From Apus apus (taxonomy: Eukaryota > Chordata > Aves > Apodiformes > Apodidae): a DNA stretch of 64,000 nt. Position 1 is the first letter of the stretch. Every line of letters starts with the position of its first letter. Where the stretch lies: NCBI RefSeq assembly GCF_020740795.1, contig NC_067285.1, positions 77,848,342 to 77,912,341 on the forward strand, read 5' to 3'. Made by a program: the position numbers and the translations under genes. The notes under the pieces are model-generated. The model was not told where the DNA came from. It ran no database searches and saw nothing but the letters and a program-made list of their open reading frames with translations. Below are positions 1 to 11,068 of this stretch, piece after piece.

Positions 1-1280
1 TAGTCTGTGTAGAGGAGATATTACATAATCAAAAAGTACATGGAAGAGGTGAATAGAAGATGTTTATTTACTTTTTCTTCACACAAAGACTCAGCCCATG
101 AAAACAGTGACAACAGAAGATCTTTTTCTCTCCCCGCATAACTAAATGGTGGTCAAAGAATATAGAATGCTAAACATACACAAGTATTTGGATTTAAAAA
201 ATCTAAACCAATTCTTGGAAGATAGATCCATTGGTGACTTTTAAACATGTAAGAAACTGCTCAGTGACTGCTAAAATTTGAGAGATTGTATCAAATTATT
301 CTGTACTTGTATTTTATATCCCTACATGACCATGTTGGCAGTGGGATACTGGGCTATACAGACCTTTGTGATGACTTCTCATGGCTGTTACAACATCAGG
401 GTCCATGGCTCTTTTAACATGCTTAATTGTCAAAGACTTAAGGAAAGGAAAAATTCTAATTGGTTCTGAATTATATATACCAAATCCCCCTAAACTGCCC
501 CTGAAACTGGGTCTCCCTCTCACTTTGCAGGGTCTTCCTCTTTTTTCCCCATTTCGTTCTTGTCACATACACCCCCATTAGCAATTCTTATTAGGAGGAG
601 ACTGCAGAAGAAAAGAATTCCCGTGCGTTAAATATTGATATGCTGTATGTCCATGTCTGTGCTGTCCAAACAATATTTTTTCTTTCAGCATTGACTGTTT
701 AGCATCAAGCTGGAACTAGATGATTGAGTCTCAGTCTCCTCGAAACCTGTGTTTGAACACAGTCTGAGCTCTCTTTTACAAGAATGGAAGAGTATCCTAC
801 CAAACAAAAAAAAGCAAATGAAAGAGATACACATAACTCCTTGTTCAGCCATTTACCACTGTATTATCTGAAGCCATCAGCATATTTCATATATTCATAG
901 GAGTAAAAGAAGTACTAAGTGAGAATTAATGAAAAAATTGTGTGTCCTGACATAGTAGTTCCTTCCATTCTAGGAGTGTGGTATTTATACCATTACAATA
1001 GATCATAGGATGAAAGTACAACTTGTGAGAATGCTGAAAATGTTATTGTTTATAGGAGCTGTAAATTGCTGTCTCTCAGAATCCATGCTGAAGACAAGCT
1101 GCATCAATACAAAACTGTATGAGGCTGGTGGTGTGTCTAAACAGGAAAAAAAAACACCTCAAAAGAGGAAAACTACACCCACTCCATAGTTATGATCCAG
1201 ACTTCTAATGTAAAGGCTGAGCTGACTCTTGATCTCCTGGTCATGATAACAGTCAGGCAGAGGCCTCAGATACTTTTTGT

Positions 1281-1311
<31 letters not shown>

Positions 1312-2110
1312 TCTATATAGAGTTAATTCAGCTGCTACTTTCACATCCTTGAGAAGATAAGAACTACATTTTCATATAGGATTGCTCTGAGTTAGATAAG
1401 TTGTTTACATTTACTTCTTTTTTTCTGTTTAGCATAGTGGAGAATGGTTCTAAATGACCACATGATGAGTTAATATAAGCAAAAGACAAAATGCTTTTGG
1501 TTTTGAAAAAAAAGGCAGCTGGATCAAATCCAGGATGTGTGTACTTAACATTCTCAAAAATCTTGCAGATGGGTTGATTGGAAGGCTGATTTTGTTAAAT
1601 GGTTCCAACTCTGAAGCCACAATACAATACTTGTAAATTCCTCTGAAATTATTAGACTGGTAGTTTAGCATCTATCATTTGAGATAGACTGCCATGATAA
1701 TGGATATGAATAACTCGTCACACATCCCTGCTATTACTTTTTCTATGGTATGGCTGATATCACTGATATTCAGTTGCTCATGCTGGTGAATTTGATGGTA
1801 TATTTTTTGGTTAAAAGGAGGAAAAATGGATTTTCAAAGGAGCCTTAACTGAAAGGAGTAAGTGTTCAATTCCCTTGTACACATTAAAGTACCCAATCAG
1901 AGGAGAGGTGTCGTTGGGTTTTTTGTTTTGTATTTATGTCTCTGAAGTTGTAGTCTTCGATCTCATGCACAAAACCAGAAAAACTGCTGAAAAGCCTCCT
2001 AGACTTCAAAGATGTAATGAAAAATAGCTGTATGCACTCATTCTTTGTTTGGATTACCATGAGACCTTTTGCAGTGGCAAAACCAATGTAAAGCATTTCA
2101 GATGGTTTCA
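1..2110. other. Unique AT-rich non-coding DNA
   Basis: No gene, exon or known repeat is recognisable in this stretch apart from the (TA)n run listed separately. Short open frames on both strands (60-95 codons) have low-complexity or random-looking products and overlap one another, so I treat them as chance. Typical AT-rich vertebrate intergenic or intronic sequence. Confidence 0.6.
1281..1307. repeat. (TA)n microsatellite
   Basis: Uninterrupted alternating TA for about 13 units, followed by a degenerate TGTATTCTATATAG. A dinucleotide microsatellite; likely length-polymorphic. Confidence 0.95.
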
Positions 2111-2119
2111 TTAATTTCC

Positions 2120-2350
2120 CTCTCTCCCTAGTGAAGCTTGGGTGCCTCTCTTTTTGGCTCTGCTCCATTGTTGCCCTCTGGAGAGCTCATTGGCTGGTGC
2201 AGGCAGATGTCCTTCCTTCCTTCTGGAGACAACGCTTCTGAGCACAAGGCTGCATGGGCCGTGCAGGTGGCGGGAAGGTGCAGGAGCCCCGAAAGGTTTT
2301 TTCTTCTGCGTCGGTAGTGGACCCTCAGGTCCTGTTCCTGTCACCTTTGC
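2120..2350. other. Local GC/CpG-richer patch with open frames on both strands
   Basis: Base composition rises clearly against the AT-rich surroundings and several CpGs cluster at about 2258-2315. A 144-codon frame (2142-2576, plus) and a 98-codon frame (2111-2407, minus) overlap here. Neither product resembles a family I know, and opposing open frames are expected when stop-codon-rich AT sequence is replaced by GC-rich sequence. The plus frame includes residues that look ordinary for a protein (around the segment EDLYSLDMEELNKRKK) but there is no supporting domain, splice context or poly-A. It could be a small CpG-rich regulatory patch or a degenerate pseudogene; both are guesses. Confidence 0.3.
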
Positions 2351-2410
2351 TGAATCTCCACTCACTGGGGAAGATTTATATTCTCTTGACATGGAAGAGT
2401 TAAACAAGAG

Positions 2411-2451
2411 GAAAAAGACTTTTACACAGCCCTGTAAAAGTCATGTTTTTC
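2411..2451. repeat. Short perfect inverted repeat (hairpin)
   Basis: GACTTTTACA at 2417-2426 is the exact reverse complement of 2433-2442, with a 6-nt loop. Outside it, GAAAAA (2411-2416) can pair with TTTTTC (2446-2451) across a 3-nt bulge, giving 16 potential base pairs. A stem this size is near what chance allows in 64 kb, so no function is claimed. Confidence 0.5.
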
Positions 2452-2452
2452 T

Positions 2453-4641
2453 GGCAAACAGCAGCAAACTTGCTAGGCTTTCTTCATTAGAGCCTTGCCA
2501 TTTAAGCCATCAGCGTCATTTTGTGAGGACATCAAACATGTGTACACCAGATGCCTGCAACGCAGACCAGCACTAAGGACCTGACTCAACTTAACAATAA
2601 TCTGTGGACAGCGGGTGTGAACCTGAGCTGGGCCAACACCTCATCAGACTGCATGGCTAATTGATTTCAAAATTAGAGTTGGTATTTCTGAACAATAATC
2701 TTAAAAGGCAGCAATAAAATACATCAGAATCCTTTGAGCTAGTCAAGCTTTCATCCAAATGGCTTATTACAAAGAGCTGGCACACCTGAACTTTGGCATA
2801 GACAAATAAATCCCAAAAGAGTAAATGGAAACCACATTTGGCACTGGAGGTTTGTCAAGAGAAGTTTGTAGTCATCAGGAAACAAGATTTTGGACTTTTT
2901 TCCTTAGTGGCAGGAAATCATTCACTGGATGTATTTTACTCCAACTGCTGTGATTTATGCAATGAAAATGCAGGTAGTGTTGAGGAGAATGCTCTTTATT
3001 TATTTATTTATTTATTTATTTATGTTTAACATTTCACAATCTTCAGGGTCCCAGAAGTGCTAAAAGCACAGCAAGGGTTACATTACCCTAACAGTGATAA
3101 CTTAATTGCATCTGTCGGCCTGCCTCTTTGAACTTTGAACTGCTGGTTTGTGGCATCATGCTCCAAAAGGATTTAGATCTGACTTTTGTGTGGCTACAAT
3201 AAATTATACCAAAGTATCTGAGCAATGCCTGGAATCTTATCTTGAAGGCAGGATGAGGCATCTCACTTAAGGGATGGTATAAATTTGGAATACAAATCTT
3301 GCCAAGAACTAACATTTCAGTCCAGGTAGAGAAGATTGTATTTCCTTTGCAATAGATTGAATTATAAGAAATTCAAGAATATATAAAGTAATTCATTAAT
3401 TTCCTGAAGTATGAACTGAAAAAATCGCTCCTCAAAGCTGCTTAAAAATAGCACTAAACAGATCTGTGAAGTCAGAGGCTGATCTGTGAAGTACATGAAA
3501 TCCATTTGGACTGCTTAGCTCCTTCTGTTTGTAAATAGTTTCATACAGTTGATGAATAAAGACGCAATAGTCTAAAGGCACTTGTAGCTTTCAATGCTAA
3601 TTGGTCTAGGCGAAATGTTACCCACTTCTTGATTACTAGCTTTGTGTTCAAAATTAGTGGCTAAATTTTACCGTTTTGACAGTCTCAGCTTGAGTTTGTG
3701 GTAACTGAGGTAGTTCTGTTCATGCTTTTGAATAATCCTGACCCATGTCATTTCAGTCATATAGTGTCAAACTTCACTCAAAATGCAAGTCTTGATGACA
3801 TGTTTTACATCTGCAGAAACACTCCTAAGACAAGTGTAACTATAGAATTCTACATTACTTTGCCAATGGACAGAAGCAGTCTTTCTGCTGTGGATCTGAT
3901 AAATGTAGCAAGCTCAGCTTCAGACTCTTCCAAGTATTGGGGGTTTTTTCTTTCAGTTTATGTCTAATCACAATTTTCAGGCAGGTCCTGATTTTCATCT
4001 CATAATGTGAGTTTCCAGATGTATCCCTGGATTTTCATTGGGTTATTCATACGAACAAAATTGGTCTGTGATATGCCAACTTTCCGATTATACAGGGCCC
4101 AATTCAGTTATCCATGTTTAAAACCAACCTAATTCTATTAGCTGCCAATCTGTAGTGCTGTGAGAGGATAATCAGTCCTTGAAGATTCATTTTGCCCTTT
4201 TGAAAAATTTTGCTATCCACACTGCTACATCTCTTGATCTTGCCAACATATTATTGTGTCTCCAGTGAGCTAGGCATGTGAGAGTACCTTTTAATAATGT
4301 ACTGTATTTTATCCATGACTGATTTTAGAAATATTCTTCAGTTGTACAGTTTTGGGATGTGTGGGGCAACTCACACTTTAACCCATTAATTATCGGCAAA
4401 GGTTGGGCTTCTCAGTATTTCAGTCTAGTAAAAGGTGCTGAAATCATGGGTTTTTCTGTAAAATACTTTATCTTATGGGCAGCTTTTAGTCCAATAACTA
4501 GGGTTTCTCACATCCATACATTTATGTTTATGTTAAGGACTTAACATCCAATTACTTAACGATTAATGCTCATATACTTTATGTGCCTTTAAAATAAAGT
4601 ATAAATTAACCTAAATGTGTTACATGCAAATATAGACTAAT
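2453..4641. other. Unique non-coding DNA
   Basis: Nothing gene-like seen. It includes the (TTTA)n run at 2995-3023 and a 12-nt direct repeat (GATCTGTGAAGT at 3461-3472 and 3481-3492, period 20). An 89-codon plus-strand frame at 3698-3967 has no recognisable domain and no splice signals of note. Confidence 0.55.
2995..3023. repeat. (TTTA)n microsatellite
   Basis: About seven consecutive TTTA units, followed by TATGTTTAAC. A tetranucleotide simple repeat. Confidence 0.93.
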
Positions 4642-4724
4642 GGGACAGATTCAGACCTCTCACATCTACTCAAACTGACTGACTTCAGCAAGGTTTGCAC
4701 AGGTGCAAATGAGGGCAGATTTGC
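4642..4724. repeat. Ancient palindromic MITE-like relic
   Basis: The left end (GGGACAGATTCAGACCT) and the right end (GAGGGCAGATTTGC) are degenerate inverted repeats flanking a core with GACTTCAGCAAGGTTTGCAC. This layout resembles a short palindromic repeat family I know from birds, crocodiles and turtles, in which arms like CAGATTCTGCCCTCA flank a core of the type TTGAAGTCAATGG. The copy is heavily mutated. The assignment is by recollection of the family pattern and needs a repeat-library match. Confidence 0.45.
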
Positions 4725-6154
4725 TTCTAAATTTTGGTACTGCTCATAAAGGCACTTCCATTTCTTGTGTACTATAAAATCAAGGACTTGTTTTTGCAAA
4801 ATTGCATGAGAGACTGACATTTGTAACAATTACAGCACATGGGTCTTCATGTTTTTCTCTTGTTTCTGTACGTATTCATATGCAAAGTAAAATAATGCAC
4901 CAAAGCAACTCAAACAGCACAACCAAAAATCTGTCTACAAATTCCTACACCAGCTGGTAGTATTACATGTTTTAGATTAGAGTCCAGAGAGTACTGAGGC
5001 TGGACCACCACAGGAGAAACAGCTAGAGGACACTGTGAATGTTCCCATACACAGTATTAGACAAACACCTGGGTCAAATTAATCTAGGCTTATCCACTGT
5101 GAAAATTCACAGGGTTTAACGACTTTTCTTACCTGTGAAGGGGTGGTCTAGTTATAGTAGTTCTGTACAGAGTCTGATGCAGAAGGGCAGATTTCAGAGT
5201 GTTGTGTGTTAATGTTAAAGGTCAAAATCTATAGTAAGAGGCAAACAGGTGGGACTTCACCTACAGCAAACAGAAAAATACAGCAAAGGTTTGAATTCTT
5301 CAGTTTTCATTCACATTTTAGTTTTAAAAAGCACCTCAGATGTTACAGAATCAGTTTTCAGAAGAAAATTATTCTTACTGCTATGAGGAAAAATAACAAA
5401 GTAGATTCCTTCTGGATTATTTTATTCTAAAGAAAAAGAACAATACATGTGTGATGTCTGTCCTTCTGTGTAGTTACTTTAAAAGCTCTTACCCTACTTC
5501 TGTCTTAGAGTCCTCTACTCAAAGACACTTTTTATAAGAAGATTCTCGATTTTCTCAGAGTTTGGTCAGTCTCTACCTGCTTTTGATGTTAAAATGTTGT
5601 ACAGAATTATGCTCTACTTAAACTTCTACTAGGTTCAACAGAACCAATAGAGAGGTGATATGGATCCAGCCATTTACAAAATAAAAGCTTGGCTGTATCA
5701 CGTAGTTGTAAGAATATATTTCAAATACATCAATAGTCCCATTAGCTGTAATGCATAAAGAGAGGGAATCAGCAGGCTTCCTAGCTCTAATGCTGCAGTA
5801 AAATAGCTTTGGATTAGGGTTTGTTTGTTTGCTTTATCCATGCATTAGTCCTTGATAACAATGCTACAAACAAGACTGCACTTGTCTTCTATATGGAGAT
5901 GGATGAACTGGCTGCCTCCAAAACAAGGCCAGGAATTCAACAAGATAACGAGAGAAATCAGAAAGTAATCGGAATTTTTACAGGGCTGCTTCTACCCTGT
6001 TAGTGTCTCCTAAGGTTGTTGAACTACTAGCTGGCTTGGTGCTTACATTTCTGAAAGACCAGGGGGTCCTCAGTGTTCTCATCTGGCTCCTCCAACAACA
6101 TAAATTGTTTTAATGTGGCCAAGCACAGCAAGCAGTGCTGCGGCGTAGTGTTAC
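4725..6154. other. Unique non-coding DNA
   Basis: No gene or repeat recognised. Small open frames (for example 5206-5430 plus) show no domain and no conserved-looking context. Confidence 0.55.
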
Positions 6155-6226
6155 TGCTTTATCTGTAGTGATAAGACAACAGTGTTGCTGTAGGAAGACT
6201 GTTGCCTTATCCTTACAGGTAAAGCA
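6155..6226 (+). other. 72-nt near-perfect stem-loop, microRNA-precursor-like
   Basis: The 29-nt arm 6155-6183 matches the reverse complement of 6198-6226 at 25 of 29 positions, with a 14-nt loop (6184-6197). Of the four differences, two (arm positions 8 and 14) are G-U pairs if the plus strand is transcribed; the other two (15 and 22) are U-C and A-C mismatches. On the minus strand only one difference would be a wobble pair, so the plus strand folds better. Length, loop size and isolated mismatches are those of a vertebrate pre-miRNA. I do not recognise either arm as a known mature miRNA. The alternative is a small MITE or a chance inverted duplication. Confidence 0.5.
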
Positions 6227-8889
6227 AAAAACTTGCCAGTAAAGTTTAATGCCTATTAAATATTGTACTTAATCTGACATTTGCATACATAATTGTCTGT
6301 CAGCATATGAGACGTAAGATTTGTTTTTAGCTTCCAGTGTCAAATGAGCTAATCATCAACCTATCGATGCAAAAAGTAGAAATGGGCCAGAGGGACTGAG
6401 AAATGAAGTAGTTCCAACAAAACAGTAATCTGAATAAACTGTTCAATTGGAGGGTAGATAAAAAAGGCTAAAAAAACCTGTTAAGCTGTGGAAGAATAAA
6501 AATGTGAGGATTGTAAATTATTACAATTTAATATAACTCAAAAGTCAACTTAAATATTGAAAACTGTAATTATGTACAGAAACATATAATGTGGTACATA
6601 ATGATTAATGAATGTATAATTGTCCAGAAATAGACCCCTAAAGAGAGCAGGACCCTGCCACTATTGCTGTATAGCAGAAGCTTTGGGAGGAATTATATGA
6701 TTCTCAGGCAGGGAAGAAGAGAACACTCAGAAAGCCCTACAACCTGACAAGCACTGCAGATCAATATGAACTACTTGCACCATGGCAGTAAGTTGAGGTG
6801 ATGTGTTGGCCCTCTGGGAAGAGAATGGAAGACCTCTGGGAATGCATAGCTAAAAGCATCAGCATGTCGGTCTTTTGATTGATTTCTAGGGCTTGGCCCT
6901 TACAAAGTTACAAATAAAATCCCAAAGGAAAAGGACAAAGCAGTCACAACAATTGTGGAGAAAATACTTTGTAACACTCAAAATAACATTACAGGGATAT
7001 GATACATGGGTATACCACATGAATAAAACATAACATTAGGCTGGAGTTCCTTTTTTTTCCCCAGATGTTACTTTGCTAAATCATATGGGCAGTTTCAGAA
7101 TACATAACACACAAGGCCCAGCCTGTTGAAGGAAATGATGATATAATATTAATCCTTCTGGTACTTCTCCAGTGTGTCTGTCTGGCTCCGCTAGCATTGA
7201 CTTCAGGCTGATGGGAGTCTAATAGACATCAAGGAAAGTGAGAGTTGCATGTCTCCACATCAACTACATGAAAGTGTCGCAGTGGGGTCTGACCTCTCAA
7301 AGTTAGCAACTTAATGGTCTAAAGAAAAGCATATACCTTATAGGCAGTGTAGTAACAGAAGTGCTAATTACTTTTACTTGGATAAGAAGGATCAAATTTT
7401 CATTTAGACACCTAAAAAATTGTTTATGTTCTACCAACTATTACCAGCTATGGTAAATTTTCTGATACCAGCTCCACTGACTTGAAGGAAGCTGTGTTAC
7501 TTTATGCCAGCTGAAGATGCTGGCAGCAATGAAACAACAAAGAAAGATAGTATAGTTTGAAAGTGGACTAATGAGACAATAATAAGGACAAAGAGACAAT
7601 AATAAAGACACCAAGTTATCTGATGATATGAGGTATGAGGACAATAATGTCAAGATTATACAATATGCTGATTAATATACCTAATTCTAAGCATATTATT
7701 TTCAGAATCAGTTTAAATTTTCTAGTTACCACTTTATATCTCTTGCTGTGGAAATCCATCTATGCCATTTTTCTCCTTTTATAGCCTCATTTTTCCTTCT
7801 TTGTCCAGCATTATCAAACCATGCCACAAATTCAATTATGATGTTGTGATGCCAAAACTTGTGGTCCTGGTAAAATGTATCATGCAGCATATCTAGGTAA
7901 ATGAATTAAAAAGCATCTGAGCAGGTATCTGGTGTGTGTCACAGTTCATTCTTCCATAATAAACTATGTTCTCCTTCTCATTCATTTGTCAATCATAGTA
8001 ACTACAGATTATTATTTGCTGTATGTACGTGACACCAGCAATTTGCAAAGTCTGTTGCAAGAAAATCAGGTTAGAATGACAGAGTGAGAAATTAAGCAGA
8101 AGTCTGATGTAATTAGCTACAACAATCAGTGCTCTAATTTCAGATTTATTGTTTCCTGTTTTCCTGCTGCTTTCAGTCCATGCATACTGTATGTGCTTCA
8201 TATAGGTCAAACAATTGCCTTATCAGTCCTGGCAAACCAAGAGGTCAGAGTTAACAATATTTATTTAAACATGCAGGATGCTTCCCACTGCAATTAGGAA
8301 ATAACTATTACTAATAGGTCTTTGGTGCTATTTCCTCATTTATACAACTTTGTAAAGAAATAAAGGACATAGGGAATTCTGATTTCAGACTTCTTCATAA
8401 ATATTTATTGCAGATAGATTTACTTGACTAGTATTTTGTTTTGTTAAACTGGTCAGATTTAATTCCGCCATATGACATTCTGACAAGAAGATATTAATAT
8501 GAAATATTTAAATTTATGTAAATCAGCTTAATAATTATGGACATGCGGCACATTTTTCATTATGTAATGCCAGATCTTTTTTAAAAAATACTATCTAAGT
8601 CTTGGTCTGTCTGGAATCAATGTGAGTTTTGCTCCTGACTGTGACTGAATTATAATTTGTCCCTATAAATTTGTTCTGGCTGGCTTTTTCACATTGTACA
8701 GGGTTCAAGGTCTTTGGATGAGCAATTCCTTTGGTAATCCAGGACTGTGCATAATTTACTCATACTCAGTTCTTGCAATTCCAGTTGGAATTCACATGAC
8801 TACTTGTTTTGATTTGAAATCCACACAATAAATTGTGCATCTCACAAGAAATATATTTACTATATACATCCAACTCTTCAGGTAACACA
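6227..8889. other. Unique non-coding DNA
   Basis: No gene recognised. Around 7180-7215 the motif GCATTGACTTCAGGCTGATGGGAGT resembles the core of the archosaur palindromic repeats, but the arms are not visible. The rest holds only short random-looking open frames. Confidence 0.55.
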
Positions 8890-10400
8890 CTCTTTCATAA
8901 GAAGTGTAGCAAGGAGAGACCTTCAGAGGTCATATAGTCTGGTGTCCAAACTATTCCTAAAAATAAACTAAAACTGAAACATTCCTGACATAAGCTGGCT
9001 TAGCCTATTATTTTAAAATTCCAGAAGTGGAGATCCTACAACCTCCTCATGTAATCTATTCCACTGTCTACTCCAGTACCTTTATGGAGAGATAATACGG
9101 GGAAAATTCCAACCTAAACACCCTTGCTGCATATTAACCTCATTACCCATTTTTCTTCCTTTAATAGACATGGAGAGTAATTACGTATCTTTTTTATTTG
9201 TGGTAATCTTTTACACAGCTATGTCACATCTCCTCAGTCTTCTCTAAAAACATCCATTTTAGTTCCTTGAAATTTGTGTTTTCTTGGTCTCTGATAATTC
9301 TTTTTTTGTTACATGCTAAACTTTGTCCAATCTTGATAGAGCAATTGCAAAACTGGGTGCTGCAAATATTGCTTGTGTGTTTGTTCTTCTCATTGTGATA
9401 TTTGTTTTATTGAAATGTTAAGACACTTTTGACTCACATGATGCACTACAACATCCAGATCCTTTTGAGTAGAACTGCTAGCTAGGCAAGTAATTTCTCA
9501 TACAGTATTTGTGAAGCTGATTGCTCCTACTTAAATGTTTTATCTGTCTTGATTGAATTGCTTTCTATTTATTAGACCTTCTTTCTCCCATTTGTCTTGT
9601 TTATTTTGAATTCTAACCTTGTCCTCCAAAATGGTTGCACTCCTCCCAGCTTGGTATCATATAAGAATGCAATAAACTTACTTCCTGTTGTACCACCCAA
9701 GACACTAATGAAATGTCTGCACGGTACCAGATTCAAGACAGATTTCAGTAGAACCAAGCTGATGCAGCCTTTCAATATACTGTTTTCCAGTCTATTCTGC
9801 ACCCTCATTACAGCAGGGTCAAGCAGAAAAGATACTTTCCTGTTTGTTTTTGTTTTTTGTTTGTTTTGAATGAGGTTAATATTATGCAGAAGAGTATTGT
9901 GTGTTACAATTAAGTAAAGATACAAGATGTAATTTTTGGTTGTTGCTTATCACTTGTTAAACTTCTAAGTGCTTGGAAATAAATACTTTGTTTAATTGTC
10001 AAAGGTCTGAAGTCAGGCTAGCTCTTCAATGGTTCCTTGGCTCTCCCTTTCCCCACTTCTGGGAATAAACACCATGTTTGTTTTTTTTCTGGTGCTACAG
10101 AACCTTGACCTCTGCAGATTCTCCAATTTCTAATTATTCTAGGATTAATTTACCACTTAAATATCTATGTGAAGTCTTATATAATTCACTGCAGCTTGAG
10201 GTTTTATCCTATTGTTGTCAATGCTAATCAGAACTTGTAATCTCAGATAACTACTTTTTGTGAACCGTGAACCAATAATCAAAAGTGAATTAAACATTTT
10301 ACTCATTTTGGCACTATCTAACACTACTAACAGTACTGTTGGCTTTTCATCCCTATTGAATACTAGACTAATTCGTTGCTTACAAAATTTAGATGCTAGG
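8890..10400 (-). mobile_element. Old, heavily decayed CR1 LINE (minus strand)
   Basis: Read on the plus strand from 8905, the sequence follows the 3'-to-5' order of an ancient amniote CR1: CCTTCAGAGGTCATATAGTCTGG near the 3' end, the block around 9590-9665 (ATTTTGAATTCTAACCTTGTCCTCCAAA...CCCAGCTTGGTATCAT), and further pieces near 9945-10140 that parallel the upstream RT-coding part. On the minus strand 9572-9925 is open and contains YDTKLGGV, a worn form of the CR1 motif ADDTKLGG. Frameshifts, stops and many substitutions make it far older than the two other CR1 copies here. The boundary on the high side is uncertain; recognisable similarity is good to about 10170 and weak beyond. Confidence 0.7.
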
Positions 10401-10435
10401 AGAAGAGCAACCTGCTCAGAACCACTGGGCAACAC

Positions 10436-11068
10436 TCATTTGTAAGAGCAAGTTCTGGAGTCACCTGTCTGAGCTCCAGAGCTTGACCTACTAACCACAC
10501 CCTTTCTAATGCACCCCAGGATGCCATTGGCCTTCTTGGCCACAAGGGCACACTGCTGGCTCAGGGTCATCCTCCTGTCCACCAGGAGCCCCAGGTCCCT
10601 TTCTCCTACACTGCTCTCCAGCAGGTCAGCCCCCAACCTGTACTGGTACATGGGGTTGTTCTTCCCCAGATGCAAGACTCTACACTTGCCCTTGTTGAAT
10701 TTCATTAAGTTTCTCCCTGCCTGAGTCTCCAGCCTGTCCAGGTCTCTCTGAATGGCAACACAGCCTTCTGGTCTGTCAGCCACACCTCCCAGTTTAGTGT
10801 CATCAGCAAACTTGCTGAGGGCACACTCTGTTCCCTCATCCAGGTCATTGATGAAAATACTGAACAGCACCGGTCCCAGTACCGACCCCTGAGGGACTCC
10901 ACTAGTCACAGACCTCCAACTAGATTTTGTCCCATTGACCACAACTCTCTGACTTCTTCCTTTCAACCAGTTCACAATCCATCCCTCTAGCTGATCATCA
11001 AGATCACACTTCCTTAGCTTATCTACGAGGATAGTGTCAAATGCTTTACTGAAATAAAGATAAACCAC
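10436..11068 (-). pseudogene. CR1 reverse transcriptase, C-terminal part (interrupted, dead)
   Basis: The frame encodes the palm of a CR1-clade LINE ORF2 reverse transcriptase. Motif A reads [10 protein letters not shown] near the start, motif B is [13 protein letters not shown] (about residues 57-69) and motif C is FADDTKLGG (about 87-95), followed by the CR1 signatures [15 protein letters not shown] and [37 protein letters not shown]. In the CR1 consensus motif A is YLDFSKAFDT; here the catalytic aspartate is tyrosine (about residue 5), so the enzyme cannot be active even though FADD is intact. After SRS (about 10484) the last 15 residues no longer resemble CR1, so the C-terminal third of ORF2 and the 3' UTR are missing. 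In frame with the open segment at 11093-11638. Confidence 0.9.

Noticed and set aside
2142..2576. 144-codon plus-strand open frame as a host gene
   Set aside because: No recognised domain, overlaps an opposing open frame in a GC-richer patch, and has no splice or poly-A support.
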